The translations under genes were made by a program, and so were the position numbers. A stretch of 64,000 nt of DNA from Brevibacillus choshinensis (GTDB lineage Bacteria > Bacillota > Bacilli > Brevibacillales > Brevibacillaceae), in the NCBI RefSeq assembly GCF_016811915.1, contig NZ_CP069127.1:2014001-2078000 (forward strand). Direction: 5' to 3'. Shown in pieces: positions 43,685 to 52,891 of this stretch (position 1 is its first letter; each line of letters starts with the position of its first letter). The notes under the pieces were generated by a model that saw only the letters and a program-made list of their open reading frames with translations, did no database searches and was not told the origin of the DNA.

Positions 43685-44799
43685 TGGATCAAACGTCCGG
43701 CTCCTGTGCCGGATGCGGTATTGCGATTCAGACGGAAGATGCGAAGCGACCGGGCTATGCCCCGCCGTCCGCGTTGGAGCGTAGAGTTGTCATTTGCCAG
43801 CGCTGCTATCGCATCAAGCATTACAATGAAGTGGCCCCAGTCAACATGGGGGATGATGATTTTTTGCGGATTCTGGACGGCATCGGAGCCACCCAATCCC
43901 TGGTCGTCATGGTCGTGGACATCTTTGATTTCCAAGGCTCGTGGCTAAAGGGCTTGCCGCGTTTTGTAGGGAAAAATCCGATCCTGCTCGTAGGGAACAA
44001 GGTCGATTTGCTCCCTCGCAACATCAATCTGAATCGCGTCCGCAACTGGATGCAGCACGAAGCAAAAGAACGCGGGCTGCGTCCCGAGGATGTCGTTTTG
44101 ATCAGTGCACAAAAAGGCTTGCATATCGACGAGCTGCTCGCCCGCATCGGTGAGTTGCGCAAAGGGCGAGACGTCTACATCGTCGGTGTGACCAATGTCG
44201 GGAAATCCACGATGATTAACCGCATCCTGCACGATTACGGGGCAGCTGAGCTGGAAATCACCACTTCTCCGTTCCCTGGAACAACGCTGGACAAGATTGA
44301 GATTCCACTGGAAGACGGTCGTTCCATCTTTGACACGCCAGGGATCATCAATCGCGATCAGATTGGACACATGATTTCGCCTGCGGATTTGCGCAAGATT
44401 ACCCCGACCAGCCGCATCAATTCCAAGGTGTATCAGCTGAACGACGGCCAAACGCTCTATTTGGGCGGTCTTGCCCGCATCGACTTCGTGCAAGGAGAGC
44501 GCCAGCCGTTTATCGTTTATGTGGACAACGATTTGTACATCCACCGGACGAAGCTGGAGAACGCAGATGAGGTCATGGCGAAGCACCATGGCAGCCTGCT
44601 GGTTCCGCCGACGGGAGAAGAAGCCGCAAAAGCGTTGCCGCCGTTTGTGAAGCATACGTTTAAAATCAGGCCGACAGGGACGACGGACATTGTCATTTCT
44701 GGACTGGGCTGGGTCAGCCTGCAAGGCAAGCATGAAGCCAGCGTCGTTGTTCATGCGCCTAAAGGCGTAAGCGTAGGGATCAGAAAAGGGCTGATCTAG
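43681..44799 (+). CDS. yqeH: Circularly permuted ribosome-assembly GTPase YqeH
   Basis: 372 residues. Zinc finger at the N-terminus (CAGC, CQRC). The GTPase motifs come in permuted order: G4 VGNKVDL (about 102), G5, then G1 GVTNVGKST (about 170), G3 DTPG (about 218). It acts in 30S subunit maturation. The first ATG of the ATGATG pair overlaps the yqeG stop, indicating translational coupling. Confidence 0.94.
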   Translation: MMDQTSGSCAGCGIAIQTEDAKRPGYAPPSALERRVVICQRCYRIKHYNEVAPVNMGDDDFLRILDGIGATQSLVVMVVDIFDFQGSWLKGLPRFVGKNPILLVGNKVDLLPRNINLNRVRNWMQHEAKERGLRPEDVVLISAQKGLHIDELLARIGELRKGRDVYIVGVTNVGKSTMINRILHDYGAAELEITTSPFPGTTLDKIEIPLEDGRSIFDTPGIINRDQIGHMISPADLRKITPTSRINSKVYQLNDGQTLYLGGLARIDFVQGERQPFIVYVDNDLYIHRTKLENADEVMAKHHGSLLVPPTGEEAAKALPPFVKHTFKIRPTGTTDIVISGLGWVSLQGKHEASVVVHAPKGVSVGIRKGLI

Positions 44800-44876
44800 C
44801 TCCTCCACAAGAGAATAGCGCCGCCCTTGTTCCTTGCGTGTGACAAAAGAGAGCCATTAGGGGGTAGGAGAGCATC

Positions 44877-45731
44877 ATGATTACGAGTAAAACACAACTG
44901 GTTGGTCTTTTCGGCCATCCGGTTTCCCATTCACAATCACCGATGATGCATAATGCCGCATTTTCTGAAACGGGTCTTGGCTATGCCTATGTTGCTTTTG
45001 ATGTCGAATCAAACAGTTTAGAGGATGCGGTTGCGGGCATTCGCGCTCTGGGGCTCAAGGGAATCAACGTAACGATCCCGCACAAGGTCGCAATCATGCC
45101 GATGCTCGACGAGATTGACCCGCTGGCCAAGCGCATTGGAGCCGTAAACACCGTAGTAATCGAAGATGGCCGCTTGATCGGCTACAATACGGACGGCATG
45201 GGATATGTGCGCTCTCTCATGGAGGAGACAGGACTTGAGCTAGACCAGCAGATCGTCACGATGGTTGGAGCAGGCGGAGCGGCACGTGCAGTTGCCTTTA
45301 CCCTTGCAGAAAAAGGGGTAAAAGAAATTCGCATTATCAACCGCTCGCGTGAAAGAGCGACCATTCTCGCAGAATCACTGCAATCCATCGTGTCCACTCG
45401 AATCGTGGAGCAGGGAGAAGGAAAAGACGCCATTGCAGATGCTTCTCTGCTGATCAATACGACTTCGATCGGGATGCTGCCGAATGTAAATGAAATGCCA
45501 GTGCCCAGCGATTGGCTGCACGACCGCTTAATCGTGAGCGATCTGATCTACAATCCGTTGGAAACACGTCTGCTCACCGAAGCGAAAGCGATCGGGGCGC
45601 GTGTCCACTCCGGCGTGGGGATGTTCGTGAATCAAGGTGCGCTGGCTTTTGAGTTGTGGACAGGTAAAAAAGCACCGACGGAGGTCATGAGAGACACCGT
45701 CCTGAAACAATTGACCAAAACAGCAGAATAA
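44877..45731 (+). CDS. aroE: Shikimate dehydrogenase
   Basis: 284 residues. [15 protein letters not shown] (about 9-23) and GINVTIPHK with the catalytic Lys (about 66) form the substrate site; NTDGMG follows; GAGGAARA (about 130) binds NADP. It reduces 3-dehydroshikimate to shikimate in aromatic amino acid synthesis. GGGGGTAGGAGAG precedes the ATG. Confidence 0.95.
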   Translation: MITSKTQLVGLFGHPVSHSQSPMMHNAAFSETGLGYAYVAFDVESNSLEDAVAGIRALGLKGINVTIPHKVAIMPMLDEIDPLAKRIGAVNTVVIEDGRLIGYNTDGMGYVRSLMEETGLELDQQIVTMVGAGGAARAVAFTLAEKGVKEIRIINRSRERATILAESLQSIVSTRIVEQGEGKDAIADASLLINTTSIGMLPNVNEMPVPSDWLHDRLIVSDLIYNPLETRLLTEAKAIGARVHSGVGMFVNQGALAFELWTGKKAPTEVMRDTVLKQLTKTAE

Positions 45732-45765
45732 TCCAATACCATGGAAGACAAGAGGAGACATGCCA

Positions 45766-46056
45766 ATGTTGACCGGCAAGCAAAAGCGCTTTTTGCGCGC
45801 AGAAGCACACCATCTCACCCCGATTTTTCAAGTGGGGAAGGGTGGAGTTAATGAAAATATGATCACCCAGATCAAAGAGGCGCTGGAAGTGCGTGAATTG
45901 ATCAAGGTAGCGATTTTGCAAAATAACAATGACGACAAGCATGAAGTGGCCGAGGATCTCGCTGCAGGTGCAGGGGCGGAATTGGTACAGCTGATCGGGC
46001 ATACTGTTGTACTGTACAAAGAGTCACGGGAAAACAAAACGATCAAGCTGCCATAG
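45766..46056 (+). CDS. yhbY: YhbY (YqeI) CRM-domain RNA-binding protein
   Basis: 96 residues; the single CRM/KH-like domain has the GxxG-type loop in FQVGKGGVNENMI. It binds pre-50S/30S rRNA. GAGGAG is 8 bases from the ATG at 45766; the ATG at 45760 is too close to it. Fourth gene of the operon. Confidence 0.92.
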   Translation: MLTGKQKRFLRAEAHHLTPIFQVGKGGVNENMITQIKEALEVRELIKVAILQNNNDDKHEVAEDLAAGAGAELVQLIGHTVVLYKESRENKTIKLP

Positions 46057-46065
46057 GAAAAAGAC

Positions 46066-46659
46066 ATGACCGACAGGATCAAGCATGTAGGAATCATGGG
46101 TGGCACCTTCGACCCAATCCACTGCGGTCATTTGCTCGCCGCAGAGCAGGCGCGCGAGCAAGCGGGATTGGATGAGGTATGGTTCATGCCCACGCATATT
46201 CCTCCGCACAAGAAACGGGACGGTCTCACTTCCGCTGCCACTCGCCTGCAAATGGTGGAGCTGGCCGTCGCAGACCATGAGTCGTTTCGGGTGACGGATA
46301 TTGAGCTGAAGCGGGAAGGCCCTTCTTATACGTACGACACAATCGTGCAGCTGGTGGATCAGTTTCCAGACTGCCGTTTTTCCTTTATCATTGGGGGAGA
46401 CATGGTAGAGATCCTGCCGAAATGGTATCGGTATGAGGAGCTTAGCCGCCTGATTGGATTCATCGGCTTGGCGAGGCCAGGCGCTACCCTCGAGCAGGTA
46501 TCCCGTGAGGATGTGACCTTTGTCGAGATGCCTGTCTGGGATATTTCCTCTACGCTCATCCGGGAAAAAGCGGCGGCGGGGCAGAGCATCCGCTACCTGG
46601 TTCCAAATTCGGTGGAGCGGTATATAAAGGAGAACCGATTCTATGAAAGTGTGGAGTAA
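46066..46659 (+). CDS. nadD: Nicotinate-nucleotide adenylyltransferase
   Basis: 197 residues. GGTFDPIHCGHL (about 12-23) is the nucleotidyltransferase HxGH motif, and ISSTLIREK (about 163-171) the ISSTxxR motif. It converts NaMN to deamido-NAD, a required NAD step. Overlaps the yqeK start by 17 bases. Confidence 0.94.
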   Translation: MTDRIKHVGIMGGTFDPIHCGHLLAAEQAREQAGLDEVWFMPTHIPPHKKRDGLTSAATRLQMVELAVADHESFRVTDIELKREGPSYTYDTIVQLVDQFPDCRFSFIIGGDMVEILPKWYRYEELSRLIGFIGLARPGATLEQVSREDVTFVEMPVWDISSTLIREKAAAGQSIRYLVPNSVERYIKENRFYESVE

Positions 46660-47239
46660 TCGGGAGGAGCTGCTCGCTTTGGTGCGGGCGCAAATGCATG
46701 ATAAACGCTATACGCATACGCTGGGAGTCGCCGACTCGGCCAGGAAGCTGGCTGTACGCTACGGGGCCGATCCCGAGAAAGCGGAGCTGGCAGGCTATCT
46801 GCACGATTACTGCAAGTGCTGGCCAGTAGACAAGATGTTTGAAATTCTGGTGCGCCACGATATGCCGACGGACTTGCTGGAAGGAGAGAAAGAGCTTTGG
46901 CACGCTTTTGCCGGAGCGATCGTCATCCAGACAGACCTCGGCATTATGGACCCGGAAATTTTGCAGGCTGTCCGCTATCACACGACGGGTCGAGCAGGGA
47001 TGACCCTGTTAGAAAAAGTGGTTTGTGTGGCAGACTATATAGAACCCAACCGCAATTTCCCTGGAGTAGAGCAAATCCGCGAGCTCGCAGAAAAAGATCT
47101 GGATGCCGCACTTGCTTTGGCGCTTGGGGGAACGATGCAATTTTTAATTGAAAAGCAAAAGACGGTGTTTCCGTTGACGCTATTGGCATACAACGACTTG
47201 ATTTCCCGAAAAGGGAGAGTAGGAGGGTTTAATGGTTAA
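46643..47239 (+). CDS. yqeK: YqeK HD-domain Ap4A hydrolase
   Basis: 198 residues. HD motif in GYLHDYCK (about 51-58), HTLGV (His near 27), VRYHTTG, and VADYIEPNR (late Asp). The family cleaves Ap4A symmetrically with iron. Start lies inside nadD, so the two are probably translationally coupled; it overlaps rsfS by 8 bases. Confidence 0.92.
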   Translation: MKVWSNREELLALVRAQMHDKRYTHTLGVADSARKLAVRYGADPEKAELAGYLHDYCKCWPVDKMFEILVRHDMPTDLLEGEKELWHAFAGAIVIQTDLGIMDPEILQAVRYHTTGRAGMTLLEKVVCVADYIEPNRNFPGVEQIRELAEKDLDAALALALGGTMQFLIEKQKTVFPLTLLAYNDLISRKGRVGGFNG

Positions 47240-47588
47240 GACAGTTGAGGATTTGGCTCGTTTGGTCGTGAAAGCAGCCGAGGATAAGAAAGCTGAAAAT
47301 CTGATGGTGCTGGATATCAGAAATTTATCCGCCGTCGCAGACTACTTTATGATTTGCCACGGAAACAACGAGCGTCAAGTACAGGCGATCGTCAAAGAAA
47401 TTCGCGATCAGGCACACAAGAGTGGAATGAACGTGCGCGGAATCGAAGGCGCTGAGGAAGGGCGCTGGGTGCTCGTGGATCTGGGAGACGTCGTCATCCA
47501 TGTGTTCCATCGTGAAGATCGCGAGTTTTACAACTTGGAGCGTCTGTGGAAGGATGCAGAGGTTGTTTCCTTCTCAGAGCAAGGGTAA
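47232..47588 (+). CDS. rsfS: Ribosome silencing factor RsfS
   Basis: 118 residues with the DUF143 fold: VADYFMICHGNNERQVQAI, EGAEEGRWVLVDLGDVVIHVF, YNLERLW. It binds uL14 of the 50S subunit and blocks subunit joining when nutrients are low. Named YqeL in B. subtilis. Confidence 0.95.
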   Translation: MVKTVEDLARLVVKAAEDKKAENLMVLDIRNLSAVADYFMICHGNNERQVQAIVKEIRDQAHKSGMNVRGIEGAEEGRWVLVDLGDVVIHVFHREDREFYNLERLWKDAEVVSFSEQG

Positions 47589-47594
47589 TCGACT

Positions 47595-48338
47595 ATGGCC
47601 TACGCGCATATGGCGGCAGTTTACGACAAGCTGATGGCCGATACTCCCTACGACCAATGGCTGGATTGGGTGGAGCGTCATTGGGCAAAAGGGGATAAGC
47701 CACGGAACGTAATAGATCTGGGCTGCGGGACGGGGACGATTGCCATCCCGCTCTCCAAGCGCGGCTACCGGGTGACGGGTGTAGACTTGTCGGCTGAAAT
47801 GCTGGCAATCGCCTATGATAAAATGCGCCGGGAACAGGCAGATGTCACGTGGGTCGAGCAGGACATGCGAGAGCTGGATTTACCGCAGGCAGATGCCGTC
47901 ATTTCGCTGTGCGATTCTCTCAGCTACTTGACCGAAGAGGAAGATGTGCAGGAAACCTTTCGAAAGGTGTTCGACCATCTCGCCGAAGGAGGCAGCTTTT
48001 TGTTCGATGTGCACAGTCCTTATAAAATGCTGCACATCTTCGGAGATGAGACCTTCACCTACGTCGATGATGAAGTTTCGTACATTTGGCAATGTTTTTG
48101 CGACCCGCTGCGCCTGGAGGTGGAGCATCAGCTGACGTTTTTCATCCGCCAGCCAGACGGTCTCTACAAGCGCATGGAAGAAGAGCACTGGCAGCGAGCC
48201 TATCAGCCCATTCAGATGATTCGTTGGCTCAAGGATGCCGGATTTACAGACATCGTTTTGACAGCCGGATATTCGGATCAGCCCCCATCGGAGAAGAGCG
48301 ATCGCCTATTTTTCGCCGCATCCAAGCCGAGACGTTGA
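47595..48338 (+). CDS. yqeM: YqeM class I SAM-dependent methyltransferase
   Basis: 247 residues. SAM-binding motif I VIDLGCGTGTIA (about 40-51), then GVDLSAEML; YDKLMADTPYDQWL at the N-terminus is family-typical. Substrate unknown. Last gene of the operon. Its stop codon overlaps the -35 element of the leuS promoter. Confidence 0.9.
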   Translation: MAYAHMAAVYDKLMADTPYDQWLDWVERHWAKGDKPRNVIDLGCGTGTIAIPLSKRGYRVTGVDLSAEMLAIAYDKMRREQADVTWVEQDMRELDLPQADAVISLCDSLSYLTEEEDVQETFRKVFDHLAEGGSFLFDVHSPYKMLHIFGDETFTYVDDEVSYIWQCFCDPLRLEVEHQLTFFIRQPDGLYKRMEEEHWQRAYQPIQMIRWLKDAGFTDIVLTAGYSDQPPSEKSDRLFFAASKPRR

Positions 48339-48364
48339 CATGATTGGTTCCTATTTACTATAAT
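48335..48364 (+). promoter_or_regulatory. Sigma-A promoter of leuS
   Basis: Perfect TTGACA, 18 bases, perfect TATAAT. Confidence 0.8.
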
Positions 48365-48370
48365 CGTGTT

Positions 48371-48657
48371 ATAACTGCAAAATTCGACGCGTTGAAAGAG
48401 GAATAGTAGGCATTAACTCCGTGTGCTAGAGAGTTGACGGCAGGTGCAAGTCAACCCGGAGTGATCTGAACTCGCCTCCCAGCACTTTCCCCCAAGATTG
48501 AGGAATTCGATTGAGTAAGGGAAAGCGGATCATCTCCGTTATGGATGGAAATAAGTGGGTGAATGATGTTCCGTTCACCAATCTGGGTGGTACCGCGGGA
48601 GTAAACACAACCTCTCGTCCCTTTTCGTTAATCGATGGGGACGTGGGGTTTTTTTAT
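48371..48657 (+). promoter_or_regulatory. T-box leader (leucine specific) of leuS
   Basis: Stem I region from about 48398 has the AGTAG side of the specifier loop and, opposite, GAACTC; the specifier is therefore CTC (48471-48473), a Leu codon. The T-box core TGGTACCGCGG lies at 48588-48598. A terminator (CTCTCGTCCC with GGGGACGTGGGG, then seven T) ends near 48657. Uncharged tRNA-Leu should favour the antiterminator. Confidence 0.92.
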
Positions 48658-48688
48658 TTTTCACCATTTAGGATGGGAGTGCTTTACC

Positions 48689-51106
48689 ATGGTTTTTAAT
48701 CATCGCAACGTCGAGAAGAAGTGGCAGCAATACTGGGAGCAAAACAAGACTTTCAAAACCTCCGAAGACGAAGGCAAAAAGAAGTTTTATGCGCTCGATA
48801 TGTTTCCGTATCCATCTGGAGCAGGACTGCATGTAGGCCATCCAGAGGGCTATACGGCTACGGATATTTTGTCCCGTATGAAGAGAATGCAGGGCTACAA
48901 TGTTTTGCACCCGATGGGCTGGGATGCCTTCGGATTGCCTGCTGAGCAGTACGCGCTCGATACAGGGAACGACCCTGCTGAATTTACCGAGCAAAACATC
49001 AACAACTTCCGCCGTCAGATCAAGTCCTTGGGCTTCTCCTATGACTGGGATCGCGAAATTAACACGACGGACCCGCACTACTATAAATGGACGCAATGGA
49101 TTTTCACCAAGCTGTATGAGCACGGTTTGGCCTACATTGATGAAGTTGCAGTAAACTGGTGCCCGGCACTGGGTACGGTTTTGGCGAATGAAGAGGTCAT
49201 CGATGGCAAAAGTGAGCGTGGAGGACATCCAGTCGAGCGCCGTCCGATGAAGCAATGGGTCCTGAAAATTACTGCTTACGCGGAGCGCCTGCTGGCTGAC
49301 CTGGAAGAGCTGGACTGGCCGGAGAGCATCAAGGAAATGCAGCGCAACTGGATTGGCCGTTCCGAAGGGGCAGAGGTTACCTTTAGCATCGAAGGTCATG
49401 AGGAAGGCTTCACCGTCTTCACGACACGTCCTGACACCCTGTTTGGTGCGACCTACGCCGTATTGGCGCCAGAGCACAAGCTGGTAGACCTGATCACGGT
49501 CCCTGCTCAAAGAGAAGCCGTAGAGGCGTATCTGGAGCAAGCGAAGCGCAAGAGCGACCTGGAGCGTACAGACCTGGCAAAAGAAAAAACAGGGGTATTT
49601 ACAGGAGCATACGCCATCAACCCAGTGAATGGCGAGCGTCTGCCGATCTGGATCGCCGATTACGTCCTGATCAGCTATGGTACGGGTTCCATCATGGCGG
49701 TGCCTGCACATGATGAGCGCGACTACGAATTCGCGAAAACATTTGATCTGCCAATCAAAGAGGTCATCGAAGGCGGAGACATTTCCAAAGAAGCGTTCGC
49801 CGGTGACGGCCCGCACATCAACTCCGGCTTCCTGGACGGACTGAACAAAGAAGAAGCGATCCGCAAGATGATCGAATGGCTGGAGGAGAACGGGAAAGGA
49901 AATCGCAAGGTAACCTACCGTCTGCGTGACTGGTTGTTCAGCCGTCAACGTTATTGGGGAGAGCCGATTCCAATCATCCACCTGGAAGACGGCACGATGA
50001 AAGTGGTTCCAGAAGAAGAGCTGCCGATTATTTTGCCAAAAACAAAAGAAATCAAGCCATCCGGGACAGGTGAATCCCCGCTGGCGAATATCACGGACTG
50101 GATTAACATCGTAGATCCGGTAACTGGCCAAAAAGCTCGCCGTGAGACAAACACAATGCCGCAATGGGCAGGCAGCTGCTGGTACTTCCTGCGCTTTATC
50201 GATCCGCACAACGAAAAAGCACTGGCCGATCCGGATAAATTGAAGGAATGGCTGCCGATTGACATTTACATCGGTGGTGCGGAGCATGCAGTACTGCACT
50301 TGCTGTACTCCCGCTTCTGGCACAAATTCCTGTACGACATCGGTGTCGTGCCTACCAAGGAACCGTTCCAAAAGCTGTTCAACCAGGGTATGATCTTGGG
50401 TGAGAACAACGAAAAAATGAGTAAGTCCAAAGGAAACGTCGTAAATCCGGATGACATCGTGAACAGCCATGGCGCAGATACCTTGCGTATGTATGAGATG
50501 TTCATGGGGCCGCTGGATGCTTCGATCGCTTGGTCTACAAAAGGCCTGGACGGTGCCCGCCGCTTCCTGGACCGCGTCTATCGCCTGTTTGTAAACGACA
50601 GCGGAGAGCTGAACGAGAAGATCGTCGATACGACCAAAGCAGGCAGTATGGAGCGCGTTTACCATCAAACGGTGAAGAAAGTGACAGAAGACTACGAAGG
50701 TCTGCGTTTCAACACAGGTATTTCCCAGCTGATGGTATTCGTAAATGAAGCATACAAAGCGGATGTACTGCCGAAGAAATACATGGAAGACTTCGTGAAA
50801 ATGCTGTCCCCAATCACGCCTCATATCGCAGAAGAACTGTGGGAGAAGCTGGGACACAGCGAGACGCTGGCTTACGAGGCTTGGCCTACCTACGATGAAT
50901 CCAAGCTGGTAGAGGATGAAGTGGAGATCGTGCTGCAAGTAAACGGCAAGAACAAGGAAAAGCTGCTGATCGCTTCCGATTCCACCAAAGAACAAATGGA
51001 AGAGCTGGCTTTGGCTAACGAAGTGATCAAAGAACTGATCGATGGAAAAACCATCGTGAAAATGATTGCGGTACCGGGCAAGCTCGTCAATATCGTCATT
51101 CGATAA
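48689..51106 (+). CDS. leuS: Leucyl-tRNA synthetase
   Basis: 805 residues. HIGH-type motif HVGHPEGY (about 49-56) and [10 protein letters not shown] (about 577-586). The editing domain lies between ([14 protein letters not shown]-rich pocket). It charges tRNA-Leu. Start ATG at 48689 with GGGAG upstream. Transcription is set by the T-box leader. In B. subtilis leuS is elsewhere; here it separates yqeM from the comE region. Confidence 0.95.
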   Translation: MVFNHRNVEKKWQQYWEQNKTFKTSEDEGKKKFYALDMFPYPSGAGLHVGHPEGYTATDILSRMKRMQGYNVLHPMGWDAFGLPAEQYALDTGNDPAEFTEQNINNFRRQIKSLGFSYDWDREINTTDPHYYKWTQWIFTKLYEHGLAYIDEVAVNWCPALGTVLANEEVIDGKSERGGHPVERRPMKQWVLKITAYAERLLADLEELDWPESIKEMQRNWIGRSEGAEVTFSIEGHEEGFTVFTTRPDTLFGATYAVLAPEHKLVDLITVPAQREAVEAYLEQAKRKSDLERTDLAKEKTGVFTGAYAINPVNGERLPIWIADYVLISYGTGSIMAVPAHDERDYEFAKTFDLPIKEVIEGGDISKEAFAGDGPHINSGFLDGLNKEEAIRKMIEWLEENGKGNRKVTYRLRDWLFSRQRYWGEPIPIIHLEDGTMKVVPEEELPIILPKTKEIKPSGTGESPLANITDWINIVDPVTGQKARRETNTMPQWAGSCWYFLRFIDPHNEKALADPDKLKEWLPIDIYIGGAEHAVLHLLYSRFWHKFLYDIGVVPTKEPFQKLFNQGMILGENNEKMSKSKGNVVNPDDIVNSHGADTLRMYEMFMGPLDASIAWSTKGLDGARRFLDRVYRLFVNDSGELNEKIVDTTKAGSMERVYHQTVKKVTEDYEGLRFNTGISQLMVFVNEAYKADVLPKKYMEDFVKMLSPITPHIAEELWEKLGHSETLAYEAWPTYDESKLVEDEVEIVLQVNGKNKEKLLIASDSTKEQMEELALANEVIKELIDGKTIVKMIAVPGKLVNIVIR

Positions 51107-51116
51107 TGGTAAATGA

Positions 51117-51161
51117 AAAAAGGAGTGAGACCTGTCGCAAGGCAGGTTCGCACTCCTTTTT
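51117..51161. terminator. Bidirectional terminator
   Basis: AAGGAGTG and CACTCCTT arms with an inner ACCTG/CAGGT stem, between leuS and comER. Confidence 0.8.
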
Positions 51162-51163
51162 GC

Positions 51164-51997
51164 TTATTCGAGCTGATGGGCCAGCTTACGCTCCGCCAGT
51201 TCCTGATCTTCAGCAAATTTGGCATGCGTACGATGAAATACATCGGCAAAAACACCGGGTATACCGTTCTTCAGGGCAATGAGACCTTCTCCGGTGATCC
51301 CGCCAGGAACACAGACGCGCTCCTGCAGGGAGGGGAGAGTAAAGATTTCCTCTTTTAATAGATCTGCCATTCCGATGAACATCTGGGTGGTCAAATACGT
51401 GGCTGCCTCGTGGGAGATGCCTGTTTCGGACACGGCGTCCTGAATCATCTGTTGGAGAATGTAACTGAGAAATGCAGGGCCGCAGCTGGTGATGTCGGAG
51501 GTGACACGCAAGAAGGAGTCTGTGATTAAAGTAGGCTGGCTGATTTGGGAGAAGAGGGAGAGAATGGTTTGCTTCTGCTCATCCTTTATCCGGGAACCGA
51601 ATTCGCATAGACTGATCCCGCTGCGAGCTGCATTTGTAATGCTCGGCACGACCCTGGCGACTGCACATGGGACAATCTCCTCCAGCTGAGCGAGCTTAAT
51701 CGGGCTCGTAATGGTAATCAAAAGGTGCTCTGGTGTCAATTCCGGGAGGATCTGCTCTAGCATGACCTTATATTCCAGCGGTTTTACGCACAGCAGCAAT
51801 ACGCGTGCTTGCATGGCCAACTCGGCATTGCTCGGGGCAATGACTAATCCGGGGTGGCGGGCCGCCAGCTGCTCTGCTTTGGCCGGTGTGCGATTTCTCA
51901 TGATGATCTGGCCGGGGGACAGGGCTTTGGCTGACAGCAACGCTTCAATGAGGATGCTGCCCATGCTGCCTGTACCGATGAACCCGATCCTATCCAT
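51164..51997 (-). CDS. comER: ComER, pyrroline-5-carboxylate-reductase-like protein
   Basis: 277 residues. IGFIGTGSMGSILIEAL (about 4-20) is the Rossmann NADP motif, and the rest follows ProC-like proteins. ComER affects competence and sporulation timing in Bacilli; a true ProC activity is not established. ATG at 51997 with GGAGGT 6 bases upstream. The same frame is open upstream into comEA without a stop; see the comEA entry. Confidence 0.85.
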   Translation of the reverse strand: MDRIGFIGTGSMGSILIEALLSAKALSPGQIIMRNRTPAKAEQLAARHPGLVIAPSNAELAMQARVLLLCVKPLEYKVMLEQILPELTPEHLLITITSPIKLAQLEEIVPCAVARVVPSITNAARSGISLCEFGSRIKDEQKQTILSLFSQISQPTLITDSFLRVTSDITSCGPAFLSYILQQMIQDAVSETGISHEAATYLTTQMFIGMADLLKEEIFTLPSLQERVCVPGGITGEGLIALKNGIPGVFADVFHRTHAKFAEDQELAERKLAHQLE

Positions 51998-52073
51998 GTC
52001 CATACCTCCATCCATTATTCTTTCCCCATTGTATGTGACGCGTTCATGCATCATGACCGCAGAATGAGCGAAG

Positions 52074-52792
52074 CTACTGAATCCGTATGCGATCCTTGAT
52101 CCGATCGTCATTTTGTCACCGATCCCTTGAATTTCCTTCAGCTCATCGGGGGATCGAAAGCTGCCGTGTTCCTCGCGATAGCGGAGAATCGCTTTGGCTT
52201 TTGCTTCCCCGATACCAGGCAAACTCATGAACTGCTCTGCCGTTGCGGTGTTGATATTGATGGTCTCACCGGTACCAGCAGCGGTTTGGCTGGCGGCAGC
52301 CGGTTTGTACGGGGAGGGGAGACTCATCCCTGCTCCAGGGGATGGCAGGCTCCCTTTCGCAGGGATGACGATGGCCGTCCCGTCAGTCAAAGGCGCGGCC
52401 AGATTGATTTGTTCCAGGTCGGCATCGGCGGAGGCTCCTCCAGCCTTGGCGATGGCATCCGCGACCCGCATACCTGCATTCAACTGATACAGCCCCGGCT
52501 GCTTGACTCGTCCCTTGACGTCTACAAAGAGTGGGGGAGGAGTCTCCTTCATATTCACCCGTGCATCGCTGGTCTTTGGGGGAGTCAACTCTTTTTGTAC
52601 CCCGAGGGAGTCTTCTGAGTTAGGGGTGGATTCTGCTGAAGCGTACGCCGGAGCGATCAAAGGCAGCTGCGATTCCATACCACTCTGTTCCGAACTGCGT
52701 GCCTGGTAGAGCCACAGACTGCTTCCGATGAACACGATCGCTCCGATGCCCAAAAGTATACGGCGATAACGCTCCCACCAATCCGCGAACAC
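52074..52792 (-). CDS. comEA: ComEA competence DNA receptor, with a probable one-base frameshift
   Basis: GTG start at 52792 with AAGGGAGGG upstream. Membrane anchor at about 10-28, a linker, an SLBB domain (FVDVKGRVKQPGLYQL, about 90-150) and two helix-hairpin-helix motifs (ININTATAEQFMSLPGIGEAKAKAIL, given in part; LKEIQGIGDKM). ComEA binds incoming DNA at the membrane. Past GIGDKM the frame in this sequence runs on through the intergenic region into comER (542 codons in total). Shifting frame at 52109-52114 gives DDRIKDRIRIQ and a stop at 52074, the length and pattern of a normal ComEA end. A base appears missing. Confidence 0.78.
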
Positions 52793-52891
52793 AAAAAACC
52801 CTCCCTTGTCTCGTCGAGTATCCTTGAAGAGAAGCAGGCTTCTCTAACAACGATGCTACGAAAAGTAAGAGAGGGTGTGCAAATGTTTTCC

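Noticed and set aside
48668..50995. Very long open frame antisense to leuS
   Set aside because: No ribosome binding site or family similarity; it follows from the codon bias of leuS.
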